From assembly GCF_900156495.1 (NCBI RefSeq), contig NZ_FTNT01000001.1:434001-498000 (forward strand): 64,000 bases of DNA. The letters are read 5' to 3'. Of this stretch, positions 34,158 through 42,555 are shown in pieces. Source of the stretch: Williamsia sterculiae (GTDB lineage Bacteria; Actinomycetota; Actinomycetes; Mycobacteriales; Mycobacteriaceae). Each line of letters starts with the position of its first letter. Within the stretch, counting starts at the first letter, position 1. The notes beneath the pieces were generated by a model, which did not search any database, had not been told where the DNA came from, and saw only the letters and a program-made list of their open reading frames with translations. Position numbers and translations under genes: made by a program.

Positions 34158-36146
34158 TCAGTGGTGGTGGGGGTTTGCGCAATGGTCGGATGAGGCGCAG
34201 TGGTCCGATGCGGTGGCGACGACGTCGAGCGCAGGGTTGCGGTCGAAGAAGCCGAACGGTTTGAGCCAGAACGACACCGTGTCGACCGGCATCACCGGCC
34301 AGTCCTCGGGCCGGGTGATGTGGTGGATACCGAACACGTACCAGAGCACCACGTCGGTGTTGTCGATGGACCGGTTGGCCGCTGTCCACGTGCCGAGCCC
34401 CCGGTCGCCTGCCGACTGGTTGACGAATTCGCCCGCGGGCCAACGTTCGTCGGGGTCGTTGGGGGTGACCCACAGGGTGTGGCCGATGACCGTGGCGCGC
34501 TGGAACACCGGTGACGCCGGGTCGAACATCGCGGGAATCGCCGAGCCGGGCACGAGCTTGTAGGCCGGGTGCAGACCCAGGTCGGTGGTGCGGTTGGTGT
34601 TGACCACCTTCCACGCCCGCTGGGTGTTCCAGTTCATGTCCTGTTTGCCCGCGTCCTCGTCGGTCAGCGCGACGTTGCGCTGCACCAGACCGAGTCCCAG
34701 TGGATTGTCCGGTCCCATCGGCTCGATCTCGGTCTCGGAGGAGAACACCGTGTTGTCGGTGCCGTCGACGTCGAGGTCGAGTCGGGCGACCAGGAAGTGC
34801 TGGTGGAACGGCGCGTAGGTGCGTTCGTCGACGACGGTGCCGTGCGTGGGTGTGATCCCCGGGCGGAACGGGGTGGTCACCATGATGCCGGTGGCCCGCA
34901 CCTCGCATTCGATGTTGCCGTCCTGGTAGAAACGCCAGTACACCAGGTACTCGTAATTGGCCACGGTGACATGCGAACTCACGGTGAGTCGGCGCATCCG
35001 GCGGACCTCGGCCCCGGCGGGGTGGGGGCCCTCCTGATCGACGTGTTTCCACAGGACGGCGTTGTCCTCCTCGTGGATGCACACGGCGTTGGCGATGGTG
35101 TACGGCTCGCCGCGGCTGTTGTGCAGGGTGGCGTCGAGGTAGCGGATCTCGCCGAGGCAGTCACACCCGAGTTCCAGCGAGGTGGTCATGAAACCCAGGC
35201 CCCATTCACCGATGTCGAAGGCGGTGCGACGGTAGTGCTCCTCGCTGGGGTCGCGGTAGGGCACCATCATCTCCGCGAACGACATCCGGTGCGCCACCGG
35301 ACGATCGGTGTCGCCGTCGCGGTAGCTCACGGTGTGCAGGGTCATCCCCTCGCGGTAGTTGAACCCCACCCGGATGGTCCAGTTCTGCCATGTCAGCCGG
35401 TGTCCGTCCAGGGTGAACGACGGGCCCTCCGACTGGGTGATCTCCAAGGGCCGCAGCGGTTCCCGATTCCACCCGGCCCGGATGCGTTCGGGAATGTGAC
35501 GCGGGACGTACTCGCCCATCACCTCGGCGGGCTCCACCGCGCCCTCCGGGGAGTCGGCACTGTCCTCGATCCGCAACAGTTCCATCGTGTTCAGGTCGAT
35601 GACGCAGTGCAGACCGCTGACCGGATGCGCGTACGGGTTGGCTCCCGGTGCGGCGCGCACCCATGTGTCCGACCAACCCAACCGGCGGTCGCGGTACTCC
35701 GGCGGCGCGACGGCCCATCCGTAGGTCCAGGTGTCCATGAACACCAGGTCGAGGTCGGTGATGCCGCGTCGGGCCAACGCCGCGATGACGTCCGGATGCT
35801 CCCGGAGCACGGCGTCGCTCTCCTCGAACTCGTCGACGGTCACGTTGGGCTGCACATCGGGCAGGTGCTGGAACGACTCCACGCCGTCGTCGGTCAGCGA
35901 CACGACGGCCCGGTGGGTCGTGTTGTGGGCCGCGTCCAGACAGATCGCGGTGGCCCGGCGCGGCGGGACGGCACCGGTGGTCGCGTACTCGGCGAGCGCG
36001 CTCTTGTCCGGTTCGATCAGTTCGATCGAGCAGAACCGCCATCCCGGGACCGGCCCGGGCACCACTCCCCGGTCGCGACCGAGGATCGCGGCGACGGCGG
36101 TGAACTCGTCCGCGGTCAGCGGATCGAGAGGATGCGGCTCGGTCAT
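34158..36146 (-). CDS. copper-containing primary-amine oxidase (topaquinone type)
   Basis: Oxidises a primary amine with O2 to aldehyde, NH3 and H2O2. 662 residues, near the size of Arthrobacter AGAO. The TPQ precursor is Tyr398 in ANYEY (consensus NY[DE]Y); the base Asp is probably Asp299 in VPYRDP; copper ligands are His448 and His450 in FHQHF and His608 or 609 in GIHHITRPEDWPVMP. No signal peptide is seen, so it is cytosolic. The C-terminus carries an unusual Cys/His tail (ASDHCASSDHCANPHHH). ATG overlaps the gabT stop by four bases. The GABA-pathway partners suggest putrescine as substrate; tyramine or phenethylamine cannot be excluded. Confidence 0.94.
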   Translation of the reverse strand: MTEPHPLDPLTADEFTAVAAILGRDRGVVPGPVPGWRFCSIELIEPDKSALAEYATTGAVPPRRATAICLDAAHNTTHRAVVSLTDDGVESFQHLPDVQPNVTVDEFEESDAVLREHPDVIAALARRGITDLDLVFMDTWTYGWAVAPPEYRDRRLGWSDTWVRAAPGANPYAHPVSGLHCVIDLNTMELLRIEDSADSPEGAVEPAEVMGEYVPRHIPERIRAGWNREPLRPLEITQSEGPSFTLDGHRLTWQNWTIRVGFNYREGMTLHTVSYRDGDTDRPVAHRMSFAEMMVPYRDPSEEHYRRTAFDIGEWGLGFMTTSLELGCDCLGEIRYLDATLHNSRGEPYTIANAVCIHEEDNAVLWKHVDQEGPHPAGAEVRRMRRLTVSSHVTVANYEYLVYWRFYQDGNIECEVRATGIMVTTPFRPGITPTHGTVVDERTYAPFHQHFLVARLDLDVDGTDNTVFSSETEIEPMGPDNPLGLGLVQRNVALTDEDAGKQDMNWNTQRAWKVVNTNRTTDLGLHPAYKLVPGSAIPAMFDPASPVFQRATVIGHTLWVTPNDPDERWPAGEFVNQSAGDRGLGTWTAANRSIDNTDVVLWYVFGIHHITRPEDWPVMPVDTVSFWLKPFGFFDRNPALDVVATASDHCASSDHCANPHHH

Positions 36147-37501
36147 ACGCCGACCGGGGCGGCCACGGAGTGCAGCGACTGCTCGAGCACGTCGATGCCG
36201 TCGACCAGCGTCTCGTCGTCGATGACCAGCGGTGGCAGCAGGCGGATCACGTTGCCGAAGGTGCCGGTCACCAGGATCACCACACCGGCTTCCAGCGCCG
36301 CCGCGGCGACCTTCTTGGCCAACGCGGGCGCGGGGGTGTCGGTGCCGGGTTCGACGATCTCGATGGCCAGCATCGCCCCGCGTCCGCGGACGTCACCGAT
36401 CACGTCGAGGTCGTCGGCCAACGTCCGCAGCCGGGGCAGCGCGATCTCCTCGATGTGGTGCGCCCGCGCGTTGAGGTCCAGTTCCTCCATCTCCGCGATG
36501 GTCGCCAACGCCGCGGCGCAGGCGACCGGGTTGCCGCCGTAGGTACCGCCGAGACCGCCCGGGTGCACCTTGTCGAGCAGGTCGGCGCGACCGGTGATGG
36601 CCGACAAGGGCATACCGCCGGCGATGCCCTTGGCGGTGGTCACGATGTCGGGCACGATGCCCTCGGCCTCGCTGGCGAACCAGGTGCCGGTGCGGCAGAA
36701 CCCGGCCTGCACCTCGTCGGCGATGAAGACCACACCGTTGTCGCGGGCCCACTCGGCCAGCGTGGTCAGGAAGCCGGGCGCGGGCACGATGAAGCCGCCC
36801 TCACCCTGGATGGGTTCGATGAGCAACCCGGCCACCGCCTCGCCACCGATCTGGGTCTCGATCTGACGGATGGCCCGTTTCGCCGCGGACACTCCGTCGG
36901 TGCCGAGATCGTCGCGGTACGGGTACGACATCGGCATGCGGTAGATCTCCGGCGCGAACGGGCCGAAGTTGTACTTGTAGGGCTGGGTCTTGGCGGTCAG
37001 CGCCATGGTCAGGTTGGTGCGGCCGTGGTACGCGTGGTCGAAGGCGACGATGGCGTCGCGTCCGGTGGCCAGCCGCGCCACCTTGACCGCGTTCTCCACC
37101 GCCTCGGCCCCGGAGTTGAACAGCACCGACCGCTTCTCGTGGTCGCCGGGGGTCAGCTCGTTGAGCTTCTCGGCCACGGCCACATACCCCTCGTAGGGCG
37201 TGACCATGAAACAGGTGTGGGTGAAGTGGTGGGCCTGTGCGGCCACGGCGTCGGCGACGGCGGGGTTGCTGGCGCCCACACCGGTCACGGCGATACCGGA
37301 GCCGAGGTCGATCAGCGAGTTGCCGTCGACGTCCACGATGATCCCGCCGTCGGCGTCGGCGGCGTAGATGGGCACCACCGATCCGACCCCGGCGGCGACG
37401 GCGGCCGCGCGCCGCTTCGCCAGCGCACTCGACTCCGGACCCGGTAGCGGCGTCACGAGGTGCCGCTTCTGGGGCAGGCGGTGGCTGATCGTTGCGGTCA
37501 T
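36143..37501 (-). CDS. gabT: 4-aminobutyrate aminotransferase
   Basis: Transfers the amino group of GABA to 2-oxoglutarate, giving succinic semialdehyde. 452 residues, class-III aminotransferase: LFNSGAEAVENAVKVAR (~127-143), HGRTNLTMALT, IIEP-like LLIEPIQGEGGF, FIADEVQAGFCRTG (Asp about 262) and the PLP lysine Lys291 in TTAKGIAGGMPL. First gene of the operon with the copper amine oxidase and gabD; the stop overlaps the oxidase ATG. The 119 bases upstream separate it from the divergent pucR-type gene, which probably controls it. GABA from the window's glutamate decarboxylase would also be a substrate. Confidence 0.94.
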   Translation of the reverse strand: MTATISHRLPQKRHLVTPLPGPESSALAKRRAAAVAAGVGSVVPIYAADADGGIIVDVDGNSLIDLGSGIAVTGVGASNPAVADAVAAQAHHFTHTCFMVTPYEGYVAVAEKLNELTPGDHEKRSVLFNSGAEAVENAVKVARLATGRDAIVAFDHAYHGRTNLTMALTAKTQPYKYNFGPFAPEIYRMPMSYPYRDDLGTDGVSAAKRAIRQIETQIGGEAVAGLLIEPIQGEGGFIVPAPGFLTTLAEWARDNGVVFIADEVQAGFCRTGTWFASEAEGIVPDIVTTAKGIAGGMPLSAITGRADLLDKVHPGGLGGTYGGNPVACAAALATIAEMEELDLNARAHHIEEIALPRLRTLADDLDVIGDVRGRGAMLAIEIVEPGTDTPAPALAKKVAAAALEAGVVILVTGTFGNVIRLLPPLVIDDETLVDGIDVLEQSLHSVAAPVGV

Positions 37502-37620
37502 CGTGACATCGCTCCTCTGTGTCGGGTGTGCCGGTGGTGGCCGGTGGCTTCAGTGTTCGCGCACCCGGCCCACCCTCGACCCTGACAATCCGGTGTGCCG
37601 TGGGCAAGTCGTAGGACAAA
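37502..37620. promoter_or_regulatory. divergent promoter region between gabT and the PucR-type regulator
   Basis: 119 bases with no gene between opposite start codons. A TAGGAC at 37612-37617 may be the -10 of the regulator gene. GC-rich direct repeats (GCCGGTGG twice) are present but no clear palindromic operator was found by eye. Confidence 0.45.
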
Positions 37621-39129
37621 ATGGAGCCCATGACCGCAACTGTGCGCTGGCTGCTGGGTCGACGCGCGCTGAGCCTGGGTTTGTGCGGCGGCGCTGCCGG
37701 ACTGGACCGGGAGATCGACTGCGCGTTGACCTCGGAACTCCCGGCGCCGCACGAGTGGTTGTCGGGTGGGGAACTGCTGCTGACCACGGGATTGCGGCTT
37801 CCCGACACCGCTGAGGGTCGGCATCGCTATGTTCGGGCGTTGGACCGCACCGGTATCGCCGGGCTCGGTTTCGCGGTCGGGATGGGATTCGACGAGGTGC
37901 CCGCCGACCTGATCGCCGCCGCCGAGGAGGTGGGCCTGCCCTTGTTCGCGGTGCCGCTGCAGGTCCCGTTCTCGGCGATCGCCCGCACCGTGCTCGACCG
38001 GCTGGCCGAACAGCGATACGACCAGTTCGTCCGCGCCTCCCGCACCCAACCGACCATGACCCGGGCCATCGTCAACGGTGGGACCGCCGGGGTGGTGCGT
38101 GCCCTGGGCGACGCCATCGGGCAGACCGTGCTGCTGTACGACGACGGCGGTCACCTGATCACCGCACGGCCGTCGCACCCACCCGCCGACGTGATCGCCA
38201 CCGCCGACGCCATCCTCGGCCGCGAGCGCGGATCGTCCAGCGGCGTGTCGATCACCGCCGACTCCGCGGTCACCGTCCAACGCATCAGCGTGGGCCGCAG
38301 CACCTTCGGTCATCTGGTGGTGGTGGGGGTCACCCCGCCCAGCGACCTCGAGCGGGTGCTGGTCGGTCACGCGACGTCGCTGTTGACCCTGGAGCACGCC
38401 AAACCCCGGCAGGTGGCCGCCGAACAGGCGCGGGTGCACGCCGAGCTCCTCGACCTCGCCGCGTCCGGCACCGTCACCCCCGCGATGGCGCGACTGCTGG
38501 ACCGGGCGGCCGGACGGGACGGTCGCGTGCGGGTGGTGCTGTACGTCTTCGCCACCGACGACGACGCCGAACAGGGTGCCGAGCACCTCACCGCACACCT
38601 CGAGGAGCAGTGGCGCGCGGTATTCGTCCGGACCGACGGCCGGGAGGTGTCGGCACTGGTGCACGGTGACGACGGTGTCGGTTTCCTCGACGGGTTGCGC
38701 GGCTGGTTCCGCACACCGGGACCCGACGGGGTGCGGGTGCGCGGCGGGCTCGGGCCCGCGGTCGCGGTCACCGAGATCGCGGCCTCGGCGCGCGGCGCGC
38801 GGGTGGCCGCGGGCACCGCGCCCGACGGGGAGCTCGTCGACCTCGACACCGAGCGGTCGGTGCTGGCCATCGGCGGTGTGCGGTCGGGATTGCAGGGTGC
38901 CTACGCACCCCGCCTCGGTCCGCTGCTGGACGCCGAGCACGCCGACCTGCTGACCACCCTGCGCGCGTACCTGCAGGCCAACGGTCAGTGGGAGGCCGCG
39001 TCCCGTGCCGTCGGCATCCACCGGCACACGTTGCGGCAGCGGGTGGACCGGATCGAACGACTGCTGGGCATCGACCTGGCCGACGCCCGTACCCGCGCCG
39101 AACTGCTGCTCATCCTGTTGGCCAACTGA
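37621..39129 (+). CDS. PucR-family transcriptional regulator
   Basis: A 502-residue regulator. N-terminal PucR domain (~5-125; [26 protein letters not shown]), a central GGDEF-like/sensor region, and the C-terminal PucR helix-turn-helix (~445-500) with [33 protein letters not shown]. PucR-type proteins of actinobacteria activate GABA or purine catabolism genes; its position divergent from gabT-amine oxidase-gabD makes this operon the likely target, possibly in response to GABA or succinic semialdehyde. Start uncertain: ATG 37621, or ATG 37630, which has GGAG four bases before it. Confidence 0.88.
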   Translation: MEPMTATVRWLLGRRALSLGLCGGAAGLDREIDCALTSELPAPHEWLSGGELLLTTGLRLPDTAEGRHRYVRALDRTGIAGLGFAVGMGFDEVPADLIAAAEEVGLPLFAVPLQVPFSAIARTVLDRLAEQRYDQFVRASRTQPTMTRAIVNGGTAGVVRALGDAIGQTVLLYDDGGHLITARPSHPPADVIATADAILGRERGSSSGVSITADSAVTVQRISVGRSTFGHLVVVGVTPPSDLERVLVGHATSLLTLEHAKPRQVAAEQARVHAELLDLAASGTVTPAMARLLDRAAGRDGRVRVVLYVFATDDDAEQGAEHLTAHLEEQWRAVFVRTDGREVSALVHGDDGVGFLDGLRGWFRTPGPDGVRVRGGLGPAVAVTEIAASARGARVAAGTAPDGELVDLDTERSVLAIGGVRSGLQGAYAPRLGPLLDAEHADLLTTLRAYLQANGQWEAASRAVGIHRHTLRQRVDRIERLLGIDLADARTRAELLLILLAN

Positions 39130-39130
39130 A

Positions 39131-39160
39131 CCCCGCACCCGCCGGATGCGGGGTCCGGCG
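39131..39160 (+). terminator. two mutually exclusive hairpins between pucR and hemL
   Basis: CCCCGCA (39131-39137) pairs with TGCGGGG (39147-39153); alternatively CGCCGGA (39140-39146) pairs with TCCGGCG (39154-39160). Both are perfect 7-bp stems and cannot form together. The first could end the pucR transcript. No T tract follows. Confidence 0.45.
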
Positions 39161-39184
39161 ATCGGATTTGGAACACTGGATGTC

Positions 39185-40522
39185 GTGAGCACCTCGACTC
39201 CCGAGACAACCTCCCGTTCGGCCGACCTGTTCGCCCGTGCCGAGACGGTGATACCCGGCGGCGTGAACTCGCCCGTCCGGGCCTTTGCCGCGGTCGGGGG
39301 TACCCCCCGCTTCATCAGCAGCGCCGTGGGGTGTCACCTCACGGACGCCGACGACAACACCTACGTCGACCTGGTGTCGTCCTGGGGACCGATGATCCTG
39401 GGACACGCGCACCCGGCCGTGGTGGAGGCGGTGCAGCGCGCCGCGTCCACCGGGCTGTCGTTCGGTGCGCCGACCGCCGCCGAGATCGATCTGGCCGAGG
39501 CCATCATCGGCAGGGTGGAACCCGTGGAGCGGGTGCGCCTGGTGAACTCCGGCACCGAGGCGACCATGAGCGCGGTGCGGTTGGCCCGCGGCTTCACCGG
39601 TCGGACCAAGATCATCAAGTTCTCCGGTTGCTACCACGGGCACGTCGACTCGCTGCTCGCCGACGCCGGGTCCGGCCTGGCCACCTTCGGTCTGCCCACC
39701 TCACCCGGGGTCACCGGCGCGCAGGCCCAGGACACGATCGTGTTGCCCTACAACGACCTCGACGCGGTGCGGGCGGCCTTTGAGGCCAACCCCGGTCAGA
39801 TCGCCGCGGTCATCACCGAGGCCGCGGCAGGCAACATGGGTGCGGTCGCACCCATGCCGGGTTTCAACGCCGGGCTCAAGGAGGTGACCTCCGCCGACGG
39901 TGCGCTGCTGATCATGGACGAGGTGATGACCGGGTTCCGGGTCAGCCGCTCCGGGTGGTACGGCATCGATGGGGTCGCAGGCGATCTGTACACCTTCGGC
40001 AAGGTGATGAGCGGTGGACTGCCCGCGGCGGCGTTCGGCGGCCGCGCCGACGTGATGGAACGCCTCGCCCCGGCCGGACCCGTCTACCAGGCGGGCACGT
40101 TGTCGGGGAACCCGGTGGCGGTCGCGGCGGGACTGGCCAACCTGCGCCACGCCGACGAGAACGTCTACGCCGCCCTGGACAACAACGCCCAACGGCTCGG
40201 CGCGCTGATCGGTGAGGCACTGACCGCGGCCGGGGTCGGCCACCGCGTGCAGTTCGCGGGCAACCTGGTCAGTGTGTTCTTCACCTCCGACCCCGATGCC
40301 CCGATCCGCGACTACACCGCGGTGAAAAGCACCGAGACCTGGCGGTTCGCCCCCTTCTTCCACGCGCTGCTCGACCGCGGGGTGTACCCGCCGCCGTCGG
40401 CGTTCGAGTCCTGGTTTGTCTCCGCCGCGCTGGACGAGGATGCTTTCGGTGTCATCGCCGACGCGATGCCCGCAGCGGCTGCGGCGGCCGCTGCGGCGAC
40501 CGACCCGCAGGAGGTGAGCTGA
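39185..40522 (+). CDS. hemL: glutamate-1-semialdehyde 2,1-aminomutase
   Basis: Converts glutamate-1-semialdehyde, the HemA product, to 5-aminolevulinate, the HemB substrate. 445 residues, class-III aminotransferase fold: [12 protein letters not shown] (~23-34), [16 protein letters not shown] (~120-135), [10 protein letters not shown] (~243) and the PLP lysine Lys273 in [14 protein letters not shown] 39185 gives the family start. The C-terminus ends in a run of Ala (AAAAAAAAA) before TDPQEVS. It heads a compact set with the histidine phosphatase and cytochrome c maturation genes, the same order as Rv0524-Rv0529. Confidence 0.96.
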   Translation: MSTSTPETTSRSADLFARAETVIPGGVNSPVRAFAAVGGTPRFISSAVGCHLTDADDNTYVDLVSSWGPMILGHAHPAVVEAVQRAASTGLSFGAPTAAEIDLAEAIIGRVEPVERVRLVNSGTEATMSAVRLARGFTGRTKIIKFSGCYHGHVDSLLADAGSGLATFGLPTSPGVTGAQAQDTIVLPYNDLDAVRAAFEANPGQIAAVITEAAAGNMGAVAPMPGFNAGLKEVTSADGALLIMDEVMTGFRVSRSGWYGIDGVAGDLYTFGKVMSGGLPAAAFGGRADVMERLAPAGPVYQAGTLSGNPVAVAAGLANLRHADENVYAALDNNAQRLGALIGEALTAAGVGHRVQFAGNLVSVFFTSDPDAPIRDYTAVKSTETWRFAPFFHALLDRGVYPPPSAFESWFVSAALDEDAFGVIADAMPAAAAAAAAATDPQEVS

Positions 40523-40526
40523 TCCG

Positions 40527-41156
40527 ATGGAGCGCACCATCGTCCACATGATGCGGCACGGGGAGGTGCACAACCCGGACGGCATCCTGTACGGGCGGTT
40601 GCCCAACTTCCGGTTGTCGGAGAACGGTGTGGCGCAGGCCCGGACAGTGGCCGACGTGCTCGCCGGCCACGACATCACCCATGTCTTCGCCTCGCCGCTG
40701 CAGCGGGCGCAGGAGACGGCCACCCCCATCGCCGCCGAACACGGCCTGACCATCGAGACCGACGACCGGCTGATCGAGGCCGAGAACGTCTTCGAGGGTC
40801 TGCGGATCTCGGTCGGCGACGGCGCCCTGCGGCGCCCCCGGCACTGGGCGAAGCTGCGCGACCCGTTCACACCGTCGTGGGGTGAGCCCTACATCCAGTT
40901 GGCCCACCGGATGCTGGCCGCGGCCAACCGCGCCCGCGAGGCCGCCGCCGGTCACGAGGCGGTCTGCGTCAGCCACCAACTGCCCGTGTACACCCTGCGT
41001 CGGTTTCTCGAGGGCCAGCGGTTGTGGCACGACCCGCGCTCGCGGCAGTGCGCCCTGGCCTCGCTGACCAGCCTGATGTTCGACGGCGACGCGCTGGTCG
41101 ACATCGTCTACTCCGAACCCGCCGGATCGTCCGACCCCCTCGCCACCGGGGCCTGA
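40527..41156 (+). CDS. histidine phosphatase family protein (Rv0525-like)
   Basis: A 209-residue cytosolic histidine phosphatase. Catalytic RHGEVHNP (His ~11), ASPLQRAQETA (~55-65), acid residue region IEAENVFEGL (~85) and VCVSHQLPVYTL (second His ~156) define the family. The substrate is unknown; it is not a phosphoglycerate mutase in length or in the motif after the first His. It begins four bases after hemL and its TGA overlaps the next ATG, so it is translated with the haem/cytochrome genes. Confidence 0.9.
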   Translation: MERTIVHMMRHGEVHNPDGILYGRLPNFRLSENGVAQARTVADVLAGHDITHVFASPLQRAQETATPIAAEHGLTIETDDRLIEAENVFEGLRISVGDGALRRPRHWAKLRDPFTPSWGEPYIQLAHRMLAAANRAREAAAGHEAVCVSHQLPVYTLRRFLEGQRLWHDPRSRQCALASLTSLMFDGDALVDIVYSEPAGSSDPLATGA

Positions 41157-41755
41157 TGCTCGCGTCCCGCCCGTGCCGGATGTCGTCGTTCGTCGCGCCA
41201 CTCGCCGCGATCACCGCCCTGGTGGTCGGCGGCTGCGGCACCGGCGACGACGCAGTGGCGCAGGGGGACACGTTCCAGTTCATCTCCCCGGGCGGCAAGA
41301 CGGTCATCACCTACGACCCACCCGCCAGCCGTAAGCAGGTGCGCGACCTCACCGGTCCCGACGTCAGCACCGGGCAACCGCTGTCGCTGTCGTCGATGGT
41401 CGGCAAGGTGGTGGTGATCAACGTGTGGGGTTCCTGGTGCGCGCCGTGCCGGTCGGAGTCCGACGACCTCGAGCAGACCTACGAACAGACCAAGGGTTCC
41501 GGTGTCGCGTTCCTCGGCATCGATTTCCGCGACGACCGGGATTCGGCCAAGGACTTCATCGCCGACCGCGCGATCGCCTACCCCTCCATCTACGACTACC
41601 CGGGCCTGCAGCTGGGCAAGCTGACCACCCCCACGTCGGTGGTGCCGACGACGATGGTCGTGGACAAGAAGGGTCGCGCCGCCGCCGTGTTCCTCAAGTC
41701 GATCAGCGTCGACGAGCTGAAACCCGTGGTCACCCGGTTGGCGGCCGAACAGTGA
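41156..41755 (+). CDS. thioredoxin-like lipoprotein, TlpA/ResA type (Rv0526-like)
   Basis: A 199-residue exported thiol reductase. The signal peptide ends in the lipobox VVGGC with the lipidated Cys27. The thioredoxin domain (~70-199) has WGSWCAPC (Cys95, Cys98) and the cis-Pro segment [11 protein letters not shown]. It should keep apocytochrome c haem-binding cysteines reduced outside the membrane, receiving electrons from CcdA encoded next. Its start overlaps the phosphatase stop and its stop overlaps the ccdA start. Confidence 0.9.
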   Translation: MLASRPCRMSSFVAPLAAITALVVGGCGTGDDAVAQGDTFQFISPGGKTVITYDPPASRKQVRDLTGPDVSTGQPLSLSSMVGKVVVINVWGSWCAPCRSESDDLEQTYEQTKGSGVAFLGIDFRDDRDSAKDFIADRAIAYPSIYDYPGLQLGKLTTPTSVVPTTMVVDKKGRAAAVFLKSISVDELKPVVTRLAAEQ

Positions 41756-42555
41756 TGCTCACCCCGCTGGCATCGGTCGGCGAGACGTTCTCCACCACGG
41801 TGGCGACCGGTCCGCTGCTGCTGGCCATGGCCGCCTGCCTGGTGGCCGGGCTGGTGTCGTTCGCCTCGCCGTGTGTGGTTCCGCTGGTGCCGGGTTACCT
41901 GTCGTATCTGGCCGGGCTGGTCGGCGCCGAGGCGCCACCGGTCCGGGCGGGGGAGAAGGCCGGGTCCGGTCGGGTGCGGGTGGCCGGCGCGGCACTGCTG
42001 TTCGTGGCCGGGTTCACCGCGGTGTTCGTCGCCGCCACCGCGACCGTGTTCGGTATCACCGGGTCGATCCTGGTCAACCGCGACCTGCTGCAACGCATCG
42101 GCGGGGTGATCACCGTGCTGATGGGATTGGTGTTCATCGGTCTGGTGCCGATGTTGCAGCGAGACACCCGGATGCGTCCGCGGCTGGTCTCCAACCTGGT
42201 CGGGGCGCCGCTGCTCGGTGCGGTGTTCGCATTGGGCTGGACCCCGTGCCTCGGCCCCACCCTGGCCGCGGTCATCGCCACCGCCAGCGGCACCGCCGGG
42301 TCCACCGCCGCCCGCGGGGTCACCCTCATCGTCGCGTACTGCATCGGCCTCGGCCTGCCGTTCGTCATCCTGGCCTTCGGGTCGGCGTGGGCGTTGCGCA
42401 CCGTCGGCTGGATGAACGCGCACGCGCGCGCCATCCAGGTGGCCGGTGGGGTCCTGCTCATCGCCGTCGGTGTCGCACTGCTCACCGGCGCCTGGGACGT
42501 GTTCGTCGACTGGGTTCGCGACGCCTTCGTCACCGACAACCAATTACCGATCTGA
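41755..42555 (+). CDS. ccdA: cytochrome c biogenesis transmembrane protein CcdA
   Basis: Carries reducing equivalents across the membrane to the thioredoxin lipoprotein. 266 residues with six membrane helices; the two redox cysteines are Cys40 in [19 protein letters not shown] and Cys165 in [10 protein letters not shown], the standard CcdA pair. A hydrophilic loop (~60-76) lies between helices 1 and 2. Start ATG 41755 shares a base with the preceding stop; GTG 41752 is an alternative. Its stop overlaps resB (TGATG). Confidence 0.94.
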   Translation: MLTPLASVGETFSTTVATGPLLLAMAACLVAGLVSFASPCVVPLVPGYLSYLAGLVGAEAPPVRAGEKAGSGRVRVAGAALLFVAGFTAVFVAATATVFGITGSILVNRDLLQRIGGVITVLMGLVFIGLVPMLQRDTRMRPRLVSNLVGAPLLGAVFALGWTPCLGPTLAAVIATASGTAGSTAARGVTLIVAYCIGLGLPFVILAFGSAWALRTVGWMNAHARAIQVAGGVLLIAVGVALLTGAWDVFVDWVRDAFVTDNQLPI

